Shown: one piece after another, positions 21,655-33,505 of the stretch
How the letters are laid out: each line of letters starts with the position of its first letter
Numbering within the stretch: position 1 is the first letter of the stretch
Assembly (NCBI RefSeq): GCF_033118175.1
Contig: NC_083692.1
Location: 88,950,501-89,014,500 of the forward strand
DNA: 64,000 nucleotides
Direction of reading: 5' to 3'
Source: Dama dama
Taxonomy: Eukaryota; Chordata; Mammalia; Artiodactyla; Cervidae
Position numbers and translations under genes: made by a program
The notes under the pieces: generated by a model
Database searches by the model: none
What the model saw: the letters and a program-made list of their open reading frames with translations, nothing else
Told to the model about the DNA's origin: nothing

Positions 21655-22035
21655 GTGACTTTCTTCAAAGAAGGAGAAATGTCGTATGACATCGCTTATA
21701 GGTGGAATCTAAAAAGAAATGATACGAAGAACCTACTTACAAGACAGAGACCCACAGCCTTTGAAAATGATCTTATGGTGGCCAGGGGAAAGAAATAGTT
21801 AGGGAGTTTGGGATTGACACATGCCCACGGCTATATTTAAAATGGATAACCAGCAAGGACCTACAGTATAGCACATGAAACTCTGCTCAATGTTACGTGG
21901 CAGAGCCTGAATGGGAGGGGAGTTTGGGGGAGAGTGGATACATTTATATGTGTGGCTGAGTCCCTTCCATGTTTTGAAAATGGCACAACATTGTTAATTG
22001 GTTTATACCCCAATACAAAATAAAAAGTTAAAAAG
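21655..22035 (+). mobile_element. Ruminant L1 LINE, 3' end
   Basis: The 3' UTR phrases characteristic of bovine L1 appear in order: gtatgacatcgcttataggt, gatggaa-like spacing, gggaggggagtttgggggag, caacattgttaattggttta and ccccaatacaaaataaaaag. The element ends in the tail at 22035 and is 5'-truncated. Confidence 0.82.
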
Positions 22036-22492
22036 AGTTCCAAGTGACTTCAAAGAAGCAGTTCACAGCTTCACTCAGCAAACATAGTAACAATCATGTG
22101 CCAGGCCTGTGTAGACCATGAGGAAACAAAGATGAAGAGGACACAGCCCTTGCCCTCAATAGGTTCTCAGGACCAACTTCACCTCCCACATCAACTAGTA
22201 CACTAGGCAGAACACTGCCACCTTCTTAAAGGCATGATAAATTCACATCTTCTCACTCCTGTCCCTAATCAAATCCAAGTTGTACTCGACACTCAAAGCC
22301 CTGTGTCACCTCACATTCCCTCACGTGGTCTCTTCTCTCACCCACAAGCATCTGGAAAGTTTCCTCTTTTCTTCTTTTAATTAGTAGAACACATGCTTTG
22401 AGGCCAGACCCAGGTTCCTCTTGGTACCCTACAGACCTTATATGAGAGTCTCCCAACTGACATAGGTGATATTGCAAGATGGTACCAGCATC

Positions 22493-22710
22493 AGCTTTGG
22501 AGCCTGGCTTCAACCCTTGCCTCTGCTGCTTGCTATCTTTATGGGCTTGTGCATGTTTACATAACACTCTGATCCTTGGTTTCCTTAAGTGAGAAGTAGG
22601 AATAGTAGCAGAGCCCTCGTCAGTGGGTTATTGTGAGGATTAAATTCGTTTAATATACAAGAAGGCACTTGGTGCCTGGCATGCAATAAAAGTGCTCAAT
22701 AAAAATTATC
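22493..22710 (+). mobile_element. MIR SINE
   Basis: Core features are in order: gcctggcttcaacccttgcc, ttggtttccttaagtgagaa, ttattgtgaggattaaattc and gtgcctggcatgcaataaaa. Confidence 0.7.
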
Positions 22711-23337
22711 TTAGATTTAGCACTTTATTTTATACCATACTGTTTGCCTCTGATTTTGTTTCTGCACTTAGATTGGAGACTGTTAGGCTAGGCACTGTAT
22801 TATACTTGGTTAACTCTCCCCATCATACCTACTATAGTCAGGTAGGAATCACTTATTAGATACTTGAATACCAAAAAATTTTTAATGAAAAAATTATTTT
22901 GACCTCGCCTATATGGGATCATCTAATTGATAGGTTATAGGTTCCTGAATACCCGTCCACCAATCTATTTGTAAGACTGCAAAAGGAAATTCTCCCCAGA
23001 TTTAAGCTTTTAAGACTCCTCTGAAATGGCATTGGAATTTCTATTCTTTGTCCCCCACTGAGGCTTTAGGTCTGGTGGAGGGATACTTCTGAGCCCTGCT
23101 TGCGCTCACAGTTGCCAGGGGAGCTTATAAAAAAGGCGGATGTCTGAGTCTTTCCTGGGGTCAGTTACATCAACATGGTGGGTGGGGGAGGAGGTCAGCT
23201 GTATTTTAATAGTTTTTGATAAGCTCCCTAGGTGATACTAATGTACAACCAGAGTAATGTAGAACCTTTGAGACAGAGCAATGGAAGACCGCATTCATGG
23301 AATGTCAGAGCCAGAACAGAGTCGTGGAAATCATCTT

Positions 23338-23594
23338 GGACTTCCCTGGTGGTCCAGTGGTTAAGAATCCGCTTGCCAGTGCAGGGACACGGGTTTGATC
23401 CCTGGTCCGGGAAGAGTCCACATGCCACGGAGCCACTAATCCTGTGTGCCACAACTACTGAGCCTGCGTGCCTTAGAGCCTGTGCGCCACGAGAGAAGCC
23501 GTCACAGTGAAAAGACCGCATACTGCAACTAGAGAAAGCCCAGGCACAGCCGTGAAGACCCAGCACAGCCAAAAATTTAAATAAATACATAAAA
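23338..23594 (+). mobile_element. CHR-type SINE, full length
   Basis: Head ggacttccctggtggtccag, box B-like gggtttgatccctggtc, then the long CHR body (acatgccacggagccac ... cacaactactgagcctgc) and an AAATAAATAC tail. Confidence 0.88.
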
Positions 23595-24039
23595 TCAGTG
23601 ACCCCTCCAATCATTTTGGAGATGAGGAAACTGAATCCTAGAGAGGACCACAGAGCCACATAGCTGTCAAGCGGCAGAGCTGGTGCCAAAAATCAGGCCA
23701 ACCCCCTGAGGTACAGGCATGTGAAATAACAAAGGCACAAAGGCACAGAACCAGTTGGTAACTGAACAGAGACACTTGAATGCGGTCCCCAGGACACCTT
23801 CTAAATTTCCTAAAATCTGATGTTATCATTTTTATGATCTTCATATCAGAAACATAAAACTGAATAAGAATACATCTTAGAATCAAGGAAATATGGAGTT
23901 TGCCTGAAATCTGAGTTCCTTTGGGGGCTGAGTTCATGCTGAGCTCAGAAAGCCTGTACTGGGTGGGTCTTGGATATGAATCTCCCTGAACTTGCCCAGA
24001 GAAAGAAGGGGGAGCATAAGAAAGACTAGCATATTTGAA

Positions 24040-24160
24040 ATCTGATAGACTTGTGTTCGAGTCCAGCAGTTGTGCTCTTGAGCAAGCCCTTGGCTTCTGT
24101 AACCTTGGACTCCACAGTGGGGTTCTAATACCCTCTTCACGGACTTGCAGTGAGGTCAGC
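24040..24160 (+). mobile_element. MIR SINE fragment
   Basis: The segment resembles the MIR left half and core: cttgtgttcgagtccagc, tgctcttgagcaagcccttg. It is diverged. Confidence 0.45.
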
Positions 24161-24582
24161 GTGTTGGAAGTGATTTATGAAGTTCAAGTTGGCACTTCTG
24201 CCGTTGATCTGACCTCATCTCCTCTAAGGAGTGAAGGGCTGCCAAGGGGAGCAGTCTGCTTTCCAAGACCTGAGCTGTCAGACCCAAGCCCTGGGGAGAA
24301 GTTAGATGCTGGGTGGGGAGGGGAACATGAGTCAGCTCCAGAGACCTTGGGAGAAGACCAGCTTCCAGGACGAGTAAGGAGGGTGGGGACAGAAGCCTCC
24401 CATGGGGGTGACCAGGCTCTGCCTTGACCTCAGATACTTCTCAACGGCTTGACTGAAGGCTGATCTTCCAGAACTACACATTAACTTGGATGAAGGTATC
24501 ATTAACTGTAAGATCCTTGTTAGCATAACATGTTTTACCTGTGAGCAGTTGACACATTTCCCTCTGAATACCAGCTGCATAC

Positions 24583-24793
24583 TAAGTTGCTTCAGTCATG
24601 TCTGACTCTGCGACCATATGGACTGTAGCCCGCCAGGCTCCTCTGTCCATGGAGGTTCTCCAGGCAAGAATACTGGAGTGGGTTGCCACGTCCTTCTCCA
24701 GGGATCTTTCTGACTCACGGATCAAACCCGTATCTCTCATGTCTCCTGCACTGGTACCTTGGTTCTTTACCACTGGGCCACCAAGGAAACCCT
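24583..24793 (-). mobile_element. Bov-tA SINE
   Basis: The reverse body (taagttgcttcagtcatgtc) leads into the reversed head (ttctttaccactgggccacc). Confidence 0.88.
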
Positions 24794-25286
24794 GGATATC
24801 GACTGCTAGCACCTAAATGGTGAGTGCCCCATCGTTTACACCATATTTCCTCATAACAGCATCATGTTCAATTTGGTCTTCATAGTAAGCTAAGATTGGT
24901 TACGCAGCATTAATACCCTCCACCCACCACACTGCTTTTTTTTTTTTTTCTTCCTCCAGAGAAAGAAATGAGAGCTCAGGGAGGTTGTATGCCTTGTCCA
25001 AGGTCGCAGTGCAGAAGCAGAAGGCTATTCCTGGCTTCACTCACCCTTGAGCAAGCAACGTGAGTTGAGCAGCTGCCATGGCCTGGCTCATGCTGAAGGA
25101 TTCAGGGATCTGGGAATGCTCAGAGGAGCCAGTCTGCTCTCCAAGGGTTCTCAATCCAGAAGTGGAGATAGATGTATAAATGAAAGAGGGTCAGTACAAA
25201 GAGAGATGTTGAGTCTTGTGTGAGCCCCGCCTCCCCCCCCAGGAGGCAGGGAAGAACAGCAGTTAGAACAATGGGATTTGACCTAG

Positions 25287-25487
25287 AGAGCCTGTCTTCC
25301 TGTCTCCCACCGAATCACTTCCTACTGTGTGACCTTGGGCAAGTTACTTAACCTCTCTGCTTCAGCCACCTCTTCTATAACGTAGAGTTATTAATGGTAC
25401 TACTTCATGGAGTTGCTGTGAGCTTCAGTATGAAAAAAATGCATGCAGAATTCCTAGTATCTGACACACAGTCCTCAACAAATATGA
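25287..25487 (+). mobile_element. MIR SINE
   Basis: The MIR core gtgtgaccttgggcaagtta and cttaacctctctgcttcagc is intact, followed by a recognisable right end (gttgctgtgagcttcag, ctgacacacagtcctcaaca). Confidence 0.75.
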
Positions 25488-25526
25488 GTGACTGTTTTCT
25501 CTGGGCAGTGGAAAAGAGAATGGTCA

Positions 25527-25782
25527 GGGCTTCCCAGTGGTTAAGAATCCAGCTTGCTGTACAGGGGACACTGGTTCAATCCCTGGTCTGGGAAGATCTC
25601 ATATGACTTGGAACAAATAAGCCTGTGCCCCCTAGAGCCCAGAAGCTGCAACAAGAGAAGCCACGACAACGAGAAGTCCACCGTCCACAATGAAGAGGAG
25701 CCCCCGCTCACCACAACTAGAGAAAGCTCGCACACAGCAATGAAGGCCCATGGCAGCCAAAAAGAAATACATAAATAAAACT
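25527..25782 (+). mobile_element. CHR-type SINE with target-site duplication
   Basis: A full head and body end in an ATAAATAAAAC tail. The flanks aaaagagaatggtca (before) and aaaagaggatggtca (after) form a duplication of about 15 bp with one change. Confidence 0.86.
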
Positions 25783-26149
25783 TTTTTAAAAAAGAAAAGA
25801 GGATGGTCAATTAGGGCTGCACAGAGGAGGTGGCATTTGGATTAGGTGTCAAGGAATGAGTTTCTCCAGGTAAGAGTAAGTCATTCTAGGCAAAGAATCC
25901 TTTCCTCACAGGCATGAAGCGGGTAAAGTTTGGGAGCCGGCACTCTGGAAGGCAGGAAGCTGAGTGTGGGCTGGGGAGGGCTCTGATAGGGAAGGGGAGT
26001 GCTGGGATGGGGTGTGAGGGCTGTGAACAATGGGAGCCCACGGGGTTGTGCATCTGCCCCCCGCCCCTCTCCTGCTGGCTGCACCTCAACCGGTTTAGTT
26101 TGTCTGAGAGACCAGAGAGAAGGTGGGTCATGAGCAGATACACTTTAAC

Positions 26150-26527
26150 TTCATTGACTTACTTTTGCCCTTGCTGGGTCTTTGTTAGACTGTGCAGGCT
26201 TTCTTTCTACTTGCAGAGAGTGAGGGCTACCCTTGTTTGCTATGCACAGGCTTCTCATGGCAGTGACTTCTCTCATCGAGGAGCAAGAGCTCTAGGGCCC
26301 GCTAGCTTTGGTAATTATGGCACGAGCTCTAGGGTGCACAAGCTTTGCTAATTACGGCCCGGGGGCTCAGCAGTTGCCCTTCCTGGGCTCTAGAGAACAG
26401 GCTGGACAGTTGTGGCGCATGGGCTTAGCTGCCCTGAGGCATGTTGGATCTTCGCAGGTCAGGGATGGAACCTGTGTCTCCTGCATTGGCAGGTGAACTC
26501 TTTACCACTTAGCCACCGGGGAAGCCC
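26150..26527 (-). mobile_element. CHR-type SINE with an internal tandem duplication
   Basis: This is a reverse-oriented CHR element ending at gccaccggggaagcccc. A roughly 37-base block is duplicated inside (about 26286-26322 and 26323-26360: gagctctaggg ... ttaggtaattatggc-type units), making it longer than its relatives. Confidence 0.8.
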
Positions 26528-27382
26528 CTGAGACATATATACTTTAATAGGGAAAGTGGAGAGGAAAAAGGCTACAGGACAGGACCTGGGGAGGACTCGG
26601 GCCGCCAGGGGCTGAGGGAGGCCACCGTCTCCAGCACGGAGGGTGCAGCTTCCAAAGACAGGTGGACAGCGTTGACCAGCATCACCTACCTTCAGTTCTG
26701 CAGAAGGCAGGGCTTCCATCCTGCCACAGTCAGTACATCCAGCTACAGGCGGAGCTTCCAGAGGCCTCGGGAGACAGCTGGTCTCAGCCCACTGTGTTGG
26801 GTGTACAGAGGCCCCACACAAGGGGACAGAAAGAGTCACTGCAAACCCAGGCTTGCAGGGGCAAGGTGGCCTTAGGCACAAGTGGGTGTCCAAGAGCAGT
26901 GATTCCAGCAGGAATCAGCTGCTGGGCTCAGCAAGGTGGTATAGAAAGCTGTGGAGGAAGGATGACTCAGGGCAGGAGGGCCACCGTGTGAACAATACTT
27001 GTATCATCTTCTCTTTTTTTAGGTTTTAATTCTATCATAGTTACATAGCCACATAGCTTAAGGAGTCAAGTTCTAAAATCTCTAAATAACATGTTTGAAT
27101 GTTACTCTGTGAGTCTTTTTTCTAGTTTTATTTCATTATCTAGTGGTGTCCCACTACAAAAGATTAGAATTTAGCTGTTTTCCCTCCCATTTCCACCAAA
27201 CACACACACTGCTTACCCCCCTCCTCATCTTTTCAATAGAGCAGTTCTACTGCAGTTTTACTTGGATCAATATTCAGTGTTTACATCATTATAACTATGT
27301 AAATGTACTCAGAGATGAGTCATGTAATAAACTTTGAATCATTTTCATTCATGCAGAACTTTGTTTTATCTACATAATTATC

Positions 27383-27413
27383 TTTTTTTTTTTTTTTTTT
27401 TTTAAAAAAAAAA
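27383..27413. repeat. T21-A10 homopolymer junction
   Basis: Twenty-one T followed directly by ten A lie immediately in front of a CHR SINE. The tract can fold back on itself and is likely length-variable. Confidence 0.9.
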
Positions 27414-27735
27414 GGGCTTCCCTGGTGGCTCAGTGGTAAAGAATCTGCCTGTCAGTGCAGGAGACACGGATTCGATCCCTGGTCTGGGAAGATCCTACAT
27501 GCCACGGAGCAACTAAGCCTGTGGGCCACAACTACTGAGCCTGTGCTCTGGAGTCCGGGAGCTGCAACTGCTGAAGCCCACTCACCCTAGAGCCTGTGCT
27601 TTGCAAGAGAAGCCACTGCAATGAGAAGCCTGCTCACAGCAACTAGAGAGTAGCCTCTGCTCAACATAACTGGAGAAAAGTCTATGCAGCAACGAAGACC
27701 TAGAACTGCCAAAAGTAAATAAAGTGATTTTTAAA
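27414..27735 (+). mobile_element. CHR-type SINE, full length
   Basis: The head gggcttccctggtggctcag, box B-like ggattcgatccctggtc and a long body (actgagcctgtgctctgg ... gcaacgaagacctagaactg) are all present, with an AAATAAAG tail. Confidence 0.88.
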
Positions 27736-27974
27736 AATAGTAATTTTTAAAAAGTGTATGTATTTATTACAAATTCAATCCCAAACTGGTCACCCTTTCC
27801 ACTGATATTTTTTTGTTTTAATTGCTAACATTTCCAATGTTTTTAAAGTACACTTTCATTGCCAATATACAGCATTTCAGATATTTAATGAGTTTAATAG
27901 GTTTGGACTGGTGAGATCTAGAAGGTAACCCTGAAGGAGCTGAGACTCAAGTCGAGTTTTACAGGATTGTATAT

Positions 27975-28115
27975 ATTTTTCTATTGTGGTAAACTATACA
28001 TAACAAAATTCACCATTTCAGACATTTTAGGTGTATAGTTCAGCGGCATTCCATACGTTCACTGTTGTTCACCTATCACCACTATTTATCTCCAGAACTT
28101 TTTCATCTTCCTTAA
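27975..28115 (-). mobile_element. Old L1 fragment
   Basis: The stretch attgtggtaaactatacata, aaaattcaccatttcag and tagttcagcggcattcc corresponds to a common old L1 terminal region. A related copy lies at 42783-43450. Confidence 0.55.
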
Positions 28116-28489
28116 CTGATGTGTTTTTTCTTTAGTTAGTTAGGAAATAGTTTCCTTATTTCTGTTTACAAAAATAATATGTGCTCAATGTAGACAATTT
28201 GGCAAAAAAATGCCAGAAAAGCACAAAGAAAAAATTAAAATTCCCATAATTCCACAAATCTGTTAGCATCTGTTGATAAGAAAGAAAGGTGAGAAAGTGA
28301 GAACACCCACCCATGCCCCTTGCTCAGAGGATATGAGCAGAGGCGTCTGGAAGATGGTTTTGAATGGGAAGAGTGAAGATATTCTAAACATATGTACCTT
28401 TTGTATCTTCCTCAAAAGGGGATGAATGAAAGAAGCAGAGAGTGGTTCTAGTAGTGAACCCAAGCCAGTAAAGACTCTAGCACGTGTTC

Positions 28490-28900
28490 TCGTTATCGTA
28501 ATATATACCAAACCATCCCAAAATTAATGGTGCAAAACAACGACAACAACCACGTGTTACTATTTCTCACAGTGCCGGGGGTTAACTGGTCTCAGGATCT
28601 CCTGTGTGGTGCGGCTGGTCAGACAGGAGCTGGGGGTGGACATTGAGAAGGTTTCCTCTCACCATTGGCTCCTGGGCTGGAACAACTGGGGCTCCTCCAG
28701 CATCTCCATCTCCATAAGGTCTCCCCACATGGTCTCTCCAGCATGGCAACTTCAAGGTGGCCAGACTTCTTACCTGATGGCTCAGGGATCCAAAGGCACG
28801 TGTTGTCTGGAGAAAGCCAGGTGGGAGCTGCATCTTTTTTTGGACACATCTCAGAAGCCAGGTAGTGCCACCTTCACCACGTTCAGTGCTGTAGAAATGA
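28490..28900. repeat. Possible old interspersed repeat
   Basis: The start (ataccaaaccatcccaaaat, gcaaaacaacgacaacaacc, tactatttctcaca) resembles the edge of common old mammalian elements. I cannot assign a family. A 100-residue open frame inside has no recognisable domain. Confidence 0.35.
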
Positions 28901-28973
28901 GTCACTAAGGTCACTATATTCAAAGGCAGGGAAGGAGATTACCTGAAGGGAGGGATGTCAAAGAACTGGCGTA

Positions 28974-29322
28974 ACTCTCCATACCTGTGGGTTCCATATC
29001 TGCAGATTCAACCAACCACAGATGAAAATTAAAAAAAAAAGTTCCAGAAAGATCCAAGAAACAAAACTTGAATTTGCCACCCATTGCCAACTATTCACAT
29101 AGCATTTACATTGTATTTAAAATGATTTATATAGCATTTATATTGTACTAGACATTACAAGTAATCTAGAAATGATTTAAAGTGCATGGGATGTTATATG
29201 TAAATTATACGCAAATCCTCCCCCACTTTATATAAGAGACTTGAGCATCCACGGACTTTGGTATCCATGGAGGGTTCTGGAACTAATCCCCCACAGATAC
29301 TGAGAGACAAGGGATGACTGTA
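28974..29322 (+). mobile_element. MER2-like (Tigger-derived) DNA transposon
   Basis: The ends are inverted-repeat-like (ctctccatacctgtgggttc and gagagacaagggatgactgt). The inside has attcaaccaaccacagatga, tgagcatccacggactttgg and ggaactaatcccccacagat, the recognisable MER2 layout. It is nonautonomous. Confidence 0.75.
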
Positions 29323-30883
29323 TTTTAAAAATCACTACAGTCATCGACTCTGGTATTTATTCTAGAATGATATGAATGCCACAGATCCCCACTGCTGGTC
29401 CTACAGAGCAAGTGTTCCATAAATTATTAATTTAGGATCATAGAACCTACTGAGATCTTAGAGATTACTCAGGCAAATGCTTGCCAATGCTTTTTGATGC
29501 TCAAATCCCTTTCACAGTAATATGCTCTCTTGACAACTTCCTTAGTGATTTAAAACTCTCGTAATTTTTGCATAGTAAATGACAAAAGAGTAACTTTTTT
29601 AAAGCATTCACTTAAGAAACATTCACTGGGGTCTTACTACATGCTGCACTCTGTGCTGGATTCCAGGAAAATAACAAGATATGTACGGTTCCTGCCACAA
29701 TGAACTTGCTGTACGGCAGTAGAGCCAGACAACTTAATGGAGTATATTATAATAAAGTGTGTTAGATGCACTGACAGAAGTACCAGCTCACAAAATAATT
29801 TCTCTGGTTCTGATCTCTCTGCTCAGATCAAAACGGAGTTTCCAAGATTTTAAAATTTTTCACTTGGATGCCAGGCCATGAAAGCTCCTCACACTCAAGA
29901 TGTTAAAAAACAAATTATCTCCTCTATCAAGATCTTCCCTCTCTTCTCTTTATTTAATAACATTCCACCCAACTTGCCAAATTAATAAAAACTATGGTCT
30001 TCTAGCCTTTTCCCAGTCTCTAGTCCCCTACATTGACCTGTCCCCACAATGTCATCTCTGTCACAGACTGTCTCAAGAAAGTTATTTTAAGAAAAAAAGA
30101 ATTGTAACAGTATATTGTTAAGACAATGTTAAAGTATTTAAGTAAACTGATGATTAAAAAACACTCTTCCCTATCGAAGAAGTGATGGGTGCTAGTTTTA
30201 AATTAATTGCAAAAATGTATGACCTGTCAACAAACAAGATGATATATAAAATTTGGGGACCAAATGTACATTGAAATTTAATCATATGTTATAGGATCAA
30301 AAATAGATAAATGTTGCTTTCATTTGATGATTGTATTTTGTGCTAAAGTGAAAAAAACAAGTTTTGAGTTTTATTTCTGAAATGTGAAAGAAAAGATTTT
30401 AGGATCTATTGGGAAGTACTTCTCCACAAATAACAGATAAAATCCATGTGCCATTTCCCATGCCCTCATGCAATAGGGCCTCTTCGTAGTGTATTTCCTC
30501 CCCCACGGTGGCTGTTCCTCCCCCACCAAGGCTGTACCCTCCTTAAACTCTCAAGACCTAGGTCAAACATCCGCAACAATCAAAATTCTGTGAAGGCTTT
30601 TTCCTCAACTACTCCCCAGCCCCTCACCACACATGGTTAGTCCCTCCTTTTCATATTCCCATTCTCCTGGCCACTCCATGCCACTTAGGACACAGCTGTC
30701 TCTGTGGGCAGTGACTTGTATCTTTTATCCTGGCCCACTGGCATCTGCATAGTGTCAGATACTGGTTCACTGCTTAGAATTCAGCAGTGAACCCAGTCCA
30801 GGAAAATCCTTATCCTCACAAAGCCCACACTCTGGTTGGGAGGACAAATTATAAATAAAATCAGTAAAACAGAGGATGTTAGA

Positions 30884-31083
30884 GGGGCTTCCCAAGTGGG
30901 TCAGGGATAAAGTATTTGCCTGCAATACAGGAGATGCAGGGCATGGAGATAAGATTCCTAGAGGAGGGCATGGCAACCCACTCCAATATTCTTGTCTGGA
31001 GAATCCCATGAACAGAGGAGACTGGTGGGCTACAGTCCATAGGATCGCAAAGAGTCAAACACAACTGAAGCGACTTAGCACGT
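30884..31083 (+). mobile_element. Bov-tA SINE with 15-bp target-site duplication
   Basis: Head gggcttcccaagtgggtcag, body to cacaactgaagcgacttagc. The flanks ACAGAGGATGTTAGA (30869-30883) and ACAGAGCATGTTAGA (31084-31098) differ at one base. Confidence 0.87.
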
Positions 31084-31403
31084 ACAGAGCATGTTAGAAA
31101 AACGGGGGACACAGGCAGAGTGGGGGGACTTGTGAGGATATGAGATGTGGGGAACAGAGCTCCAGACCTGCACCAGCTGAGTAAAGGTCTAGAGGCTGGA
31201 GGGAGGGGACTGGCTTCGATCAAGTTACAGCAAGGAGGCTGGTGTGACTGGAGAGGCAGTGAGCTGGGGGATGGCATTGGAGGGGAGGTCAGAGAGGCAG
31301 AACAGCCTTCCAGATCAGATAGGCTTTCCAATCATATGAAGGACTTCAGCTTTTGCTCTGAGCTAGGAGGCACTGGTGGGTTTTGAGCAGAGAAGCGACA
31401 TGA

Positions 31404-31454
31404 TCTCATCCCCATTTTATTTTATTATTATTATTTTTTCTCATCCCCATTTTA
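31404..31454. repeat. T/A-rich tract bounded by a perfect 16-bp direct repeat
   Basis: TCTCATCCCCATTTTA occurs at 31404-31419 and 31439-31454, with only ttttattattattattttt-like sequence (19 bases) between. Confidence 0.9.
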
Positions 31455-31743
31455 ATAAGATCACTCTGGATGCTATACTGAGAAAAGACTGAAGGGGGAC
31501 AAGGACAGAAAGAAGTGAGAGGGCTATTGTGACAATTTAGCGAGAGATGATGATGCTTGGTTGAAGGTAGTAGCATGAAAGTGAAATGTGAAAGATGTGA
31601 TAGTAAAGAGTCAAGGATGGCTCCAAGGCTTTTGACCTGAACATCAGGAACGATGAAGCCACTAGGAACTGAGATGGGGAGACTGGGGGAGAAGCAGATT
31701 CAATAGGGAAGGTCAGAGCTCAGTTTTAGGCATGTTAAATTTG

Positions 31744-31870
31744 TTGCTGTTGTTGTTTTAATCCTTGTGGTTTGCAGGGATCTTAGTGCCCCCCCCACCA
31801 GGGATTGGATCTGTGCTCCTGGCAATGAAAGCACAGAATCCTAACCACTAAACCACCAGGGAATTCCCTG
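31744..31870 (-). mobile_element. Short CHR-type SINE
   Basis: Reverse-oriented head (gggattggatctgtgctcct ... aaaccaccagggaattccct), inserted in the ancient repeat, which resumes at about 31871. Confidence 0.8.
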
Positions 31871-32414
31871 GACACGTTAAAGGTGAGATGAGCATTGGCC
31901 AATGGAAATGTTGCGCAGGTAGCTGGATACACAAGTCTGAAGTTCAAGGGAGACGGTGCAGGCTGGGATATAAATGTAGGCATCTTCAGCATAAAGATTT
32001 AATTTAGAGTTTTGTTGACCAGATGAGATCACTAAGAGAAACAAGTAGGAGTGATGGGCCAAGTCAAATGCTGCTGATGGGCTTGGCAATGAATGAATAA
32101 ATGCTAAATTCCACTGGACCTGCAAAGTGCTGGTTGTTATTAAGGGTTAATTAGCAGCAGATGGGTATGGTACATACTGGGTACAGAGACAAAATAGCTC
32201 TAAGTCATGGAGACAGAGGAGGTGAAGAACCAGGGCATCTTGGTCTTAGAAATGACCGTAAATAGGTCATTCTGTCTGTACTTCACTCCCTACCCTAGCC
32301 TGACCATTGAATCCCTGGCTTTAGAGAAAGAAGTGTTTGGGATACTAAGACAACCAGTCTAGCTAGGACAGTAAGCACAGTTGAAATCGGGAGTGGGAAA
32401 TGACCTTCTGGAGT

Positions 32415-32560
32415 CAGAAAACCAGAGTTCAGGTCTTGTATCTGCTACTCCCTGGCCTCATTTCCTTAGGCAAGTTACTTAGCCTCTTCCAGCCTCAGTT
32501 TCCCTACATGTAAGATGAGAGCAATCAAACCTTCTTTGTCTCTCCCAGGGCCACAGAGAG
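32415..32560 (+). mobile_element. MIR SINE
   Basis: gttcaggtcttgtatctgct, ttaggcaagttacttagcct and cctcagtttccctacatgta form a clear MIR core. Confidence 0.75.
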
Positions 32561-32581
32561 GTCCAGGTATGGCAGTGCTTG

Positions 32582-32798
32582 CATGTTCATGGGTGCTAAG
32601 TCGCTTCAGTCCTGTCGGACTCTTAGTGACTCTATGGACTGTAGCCCACAAGGCTCCTCTGTCCATGGGATTCTCCAGGCAGGAAAACGAGTGGGCTGCC
32701 AGGCCCTCCTGCAGGGGATCTTCCTGACCCAGGGATTGAACCGGCATCTCTTGCACTGCAGGCAGATTCTTTACCCACTGAGTCACCTGGGAAGCCTG
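32582..32798 (-). mobile_element. Bov-tA SINE with perfect 12-bp target-site duplication
   Basis: Reversed body (gtgctaagtcgcttcagtcc) followed by reversed head (ctttacccactgagtcacct). The duplication TGGCAGTGCTTG is at 32570-32581 and 32799-32810 without mismatch. The insertion lies about 200 bases upstream of the IGDCC4 promoter region. Confidence 0.92.
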
Positions 32799-33339
32799 TG
32801 GCAGTGCTTGGAGTAGAGTAAAGGGTGCTGGGCTGGTTATTCCAAGACCAAAAGAAGGAGGTCAACAGAAGCCATCAGTTTGTTATGGCAGTGGAAATGG
32901 AGATGAGGAGGGAACCGTCATGTCCCCAGAGGGTCTGTCGGTGGAGAAGCTAAGGAGGATTTAGGCCAGGACCTGGGCTGGAATGGACTGGCTCAAATGG
33001 CAAGATGGGGTTACCAGGACAGAAACCAAGGCCTTGAATCTACCTCCACTGAGCCTGGAACCCAGACGTTGGAGACGCTGAGGCAGCGGCAGAGAAAAGA
33101 AATAGAGACATCGAGGCAGAAAGAGATCCCGAGACAGAGACGAAGAGACAAACAGACCCAGAAACCAATTGTCCAAATGGGGGGGCCCATGGCGACCCGC
33201 AGCCGGCGAGGGACACTCGCGCAGACCCCAGCAGGGCGGAGCACCCGCGAGGCGCAGGTCACAGCACGGGGCCAGGGTCCCTGGCGGGGCTCGACCGGCC
33301 GCGCTCGCCTGGCGCCCCCGCCTGGGCGGCTCGCCCAAG

Positions 33340-33459
33340 ATGGCGATGGAGGGGCGGGCGAGGCGGCAGCAGCCCCGGCCCCCGCGCCGGCCCCCGCTCA
33401 GGCCCGGGCCCCCGAGGCCGCGCCCCCGCCCGCGGCGCCGCGCCTCCCCGGGCCACTGA
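33340..33459 (+). CDS. Candidate upstream ORF in the IGDCC4 5' leader, 39 codons
   Basis: ATG lies in CCAAGATGG context (A at -3, G at +4), inside the YY1-like motif. The frame encodes an Arg/Pro-rich 39-residue peptide and stops 95 bases before the main start. Whether it is transcribed depends on the true start site, so this is a prediction only. Confidence 0.35.
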   Translation: MAMEGRARRQQPRPPRRPPLRPGPPRPRPRPRRRASPGH

Positions 33460-33478
33460 CGCCCGGCGCGCCCTCCCC

Positions 33479-33505
33479 CGGCGGCGGCGGCGGCGGCGGC
33501 GGCGG
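33479..33505. repeat. (CGG)9 trinucleotide repeat ahead of the IGDCC4 start
   Basis: There are nine uninterrupted CGG units, followed by a second run of six at 33522-33539. Both probably lie in the 5' UTR. Confidence 0.9.

Larger units (their letters stand above)
30750..32115 (+). repeat. Ancient interspersed repeat carrying three later insertions
   Basis: Same family as 5853-6370: gggttttgagcagagaagcg, agatcactctggatgctata, agtcaaggatggctccaagg, gttttaggcatgttaaattt. It is broken by a Bov-tA (30884-31083), a TTA-rich 31420-31438 insert with 16-bp repeats, and a CHR SINE (31744-31870). Confidence 0.6.
18491..33000. other. Intergenic DNA between DPP8 and IGDCC4
   Basis: About 14.5 kb without any convincing exon. 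Open frames here coincide with SINE or other repeat sequence or lack splice and homology support. Repeats are listed separately. Unlisted stretches (for example 18950-20300, 21100-21650, 22730-23330, 29330-30750) show nothing I recognise. Confidence 0.7.
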
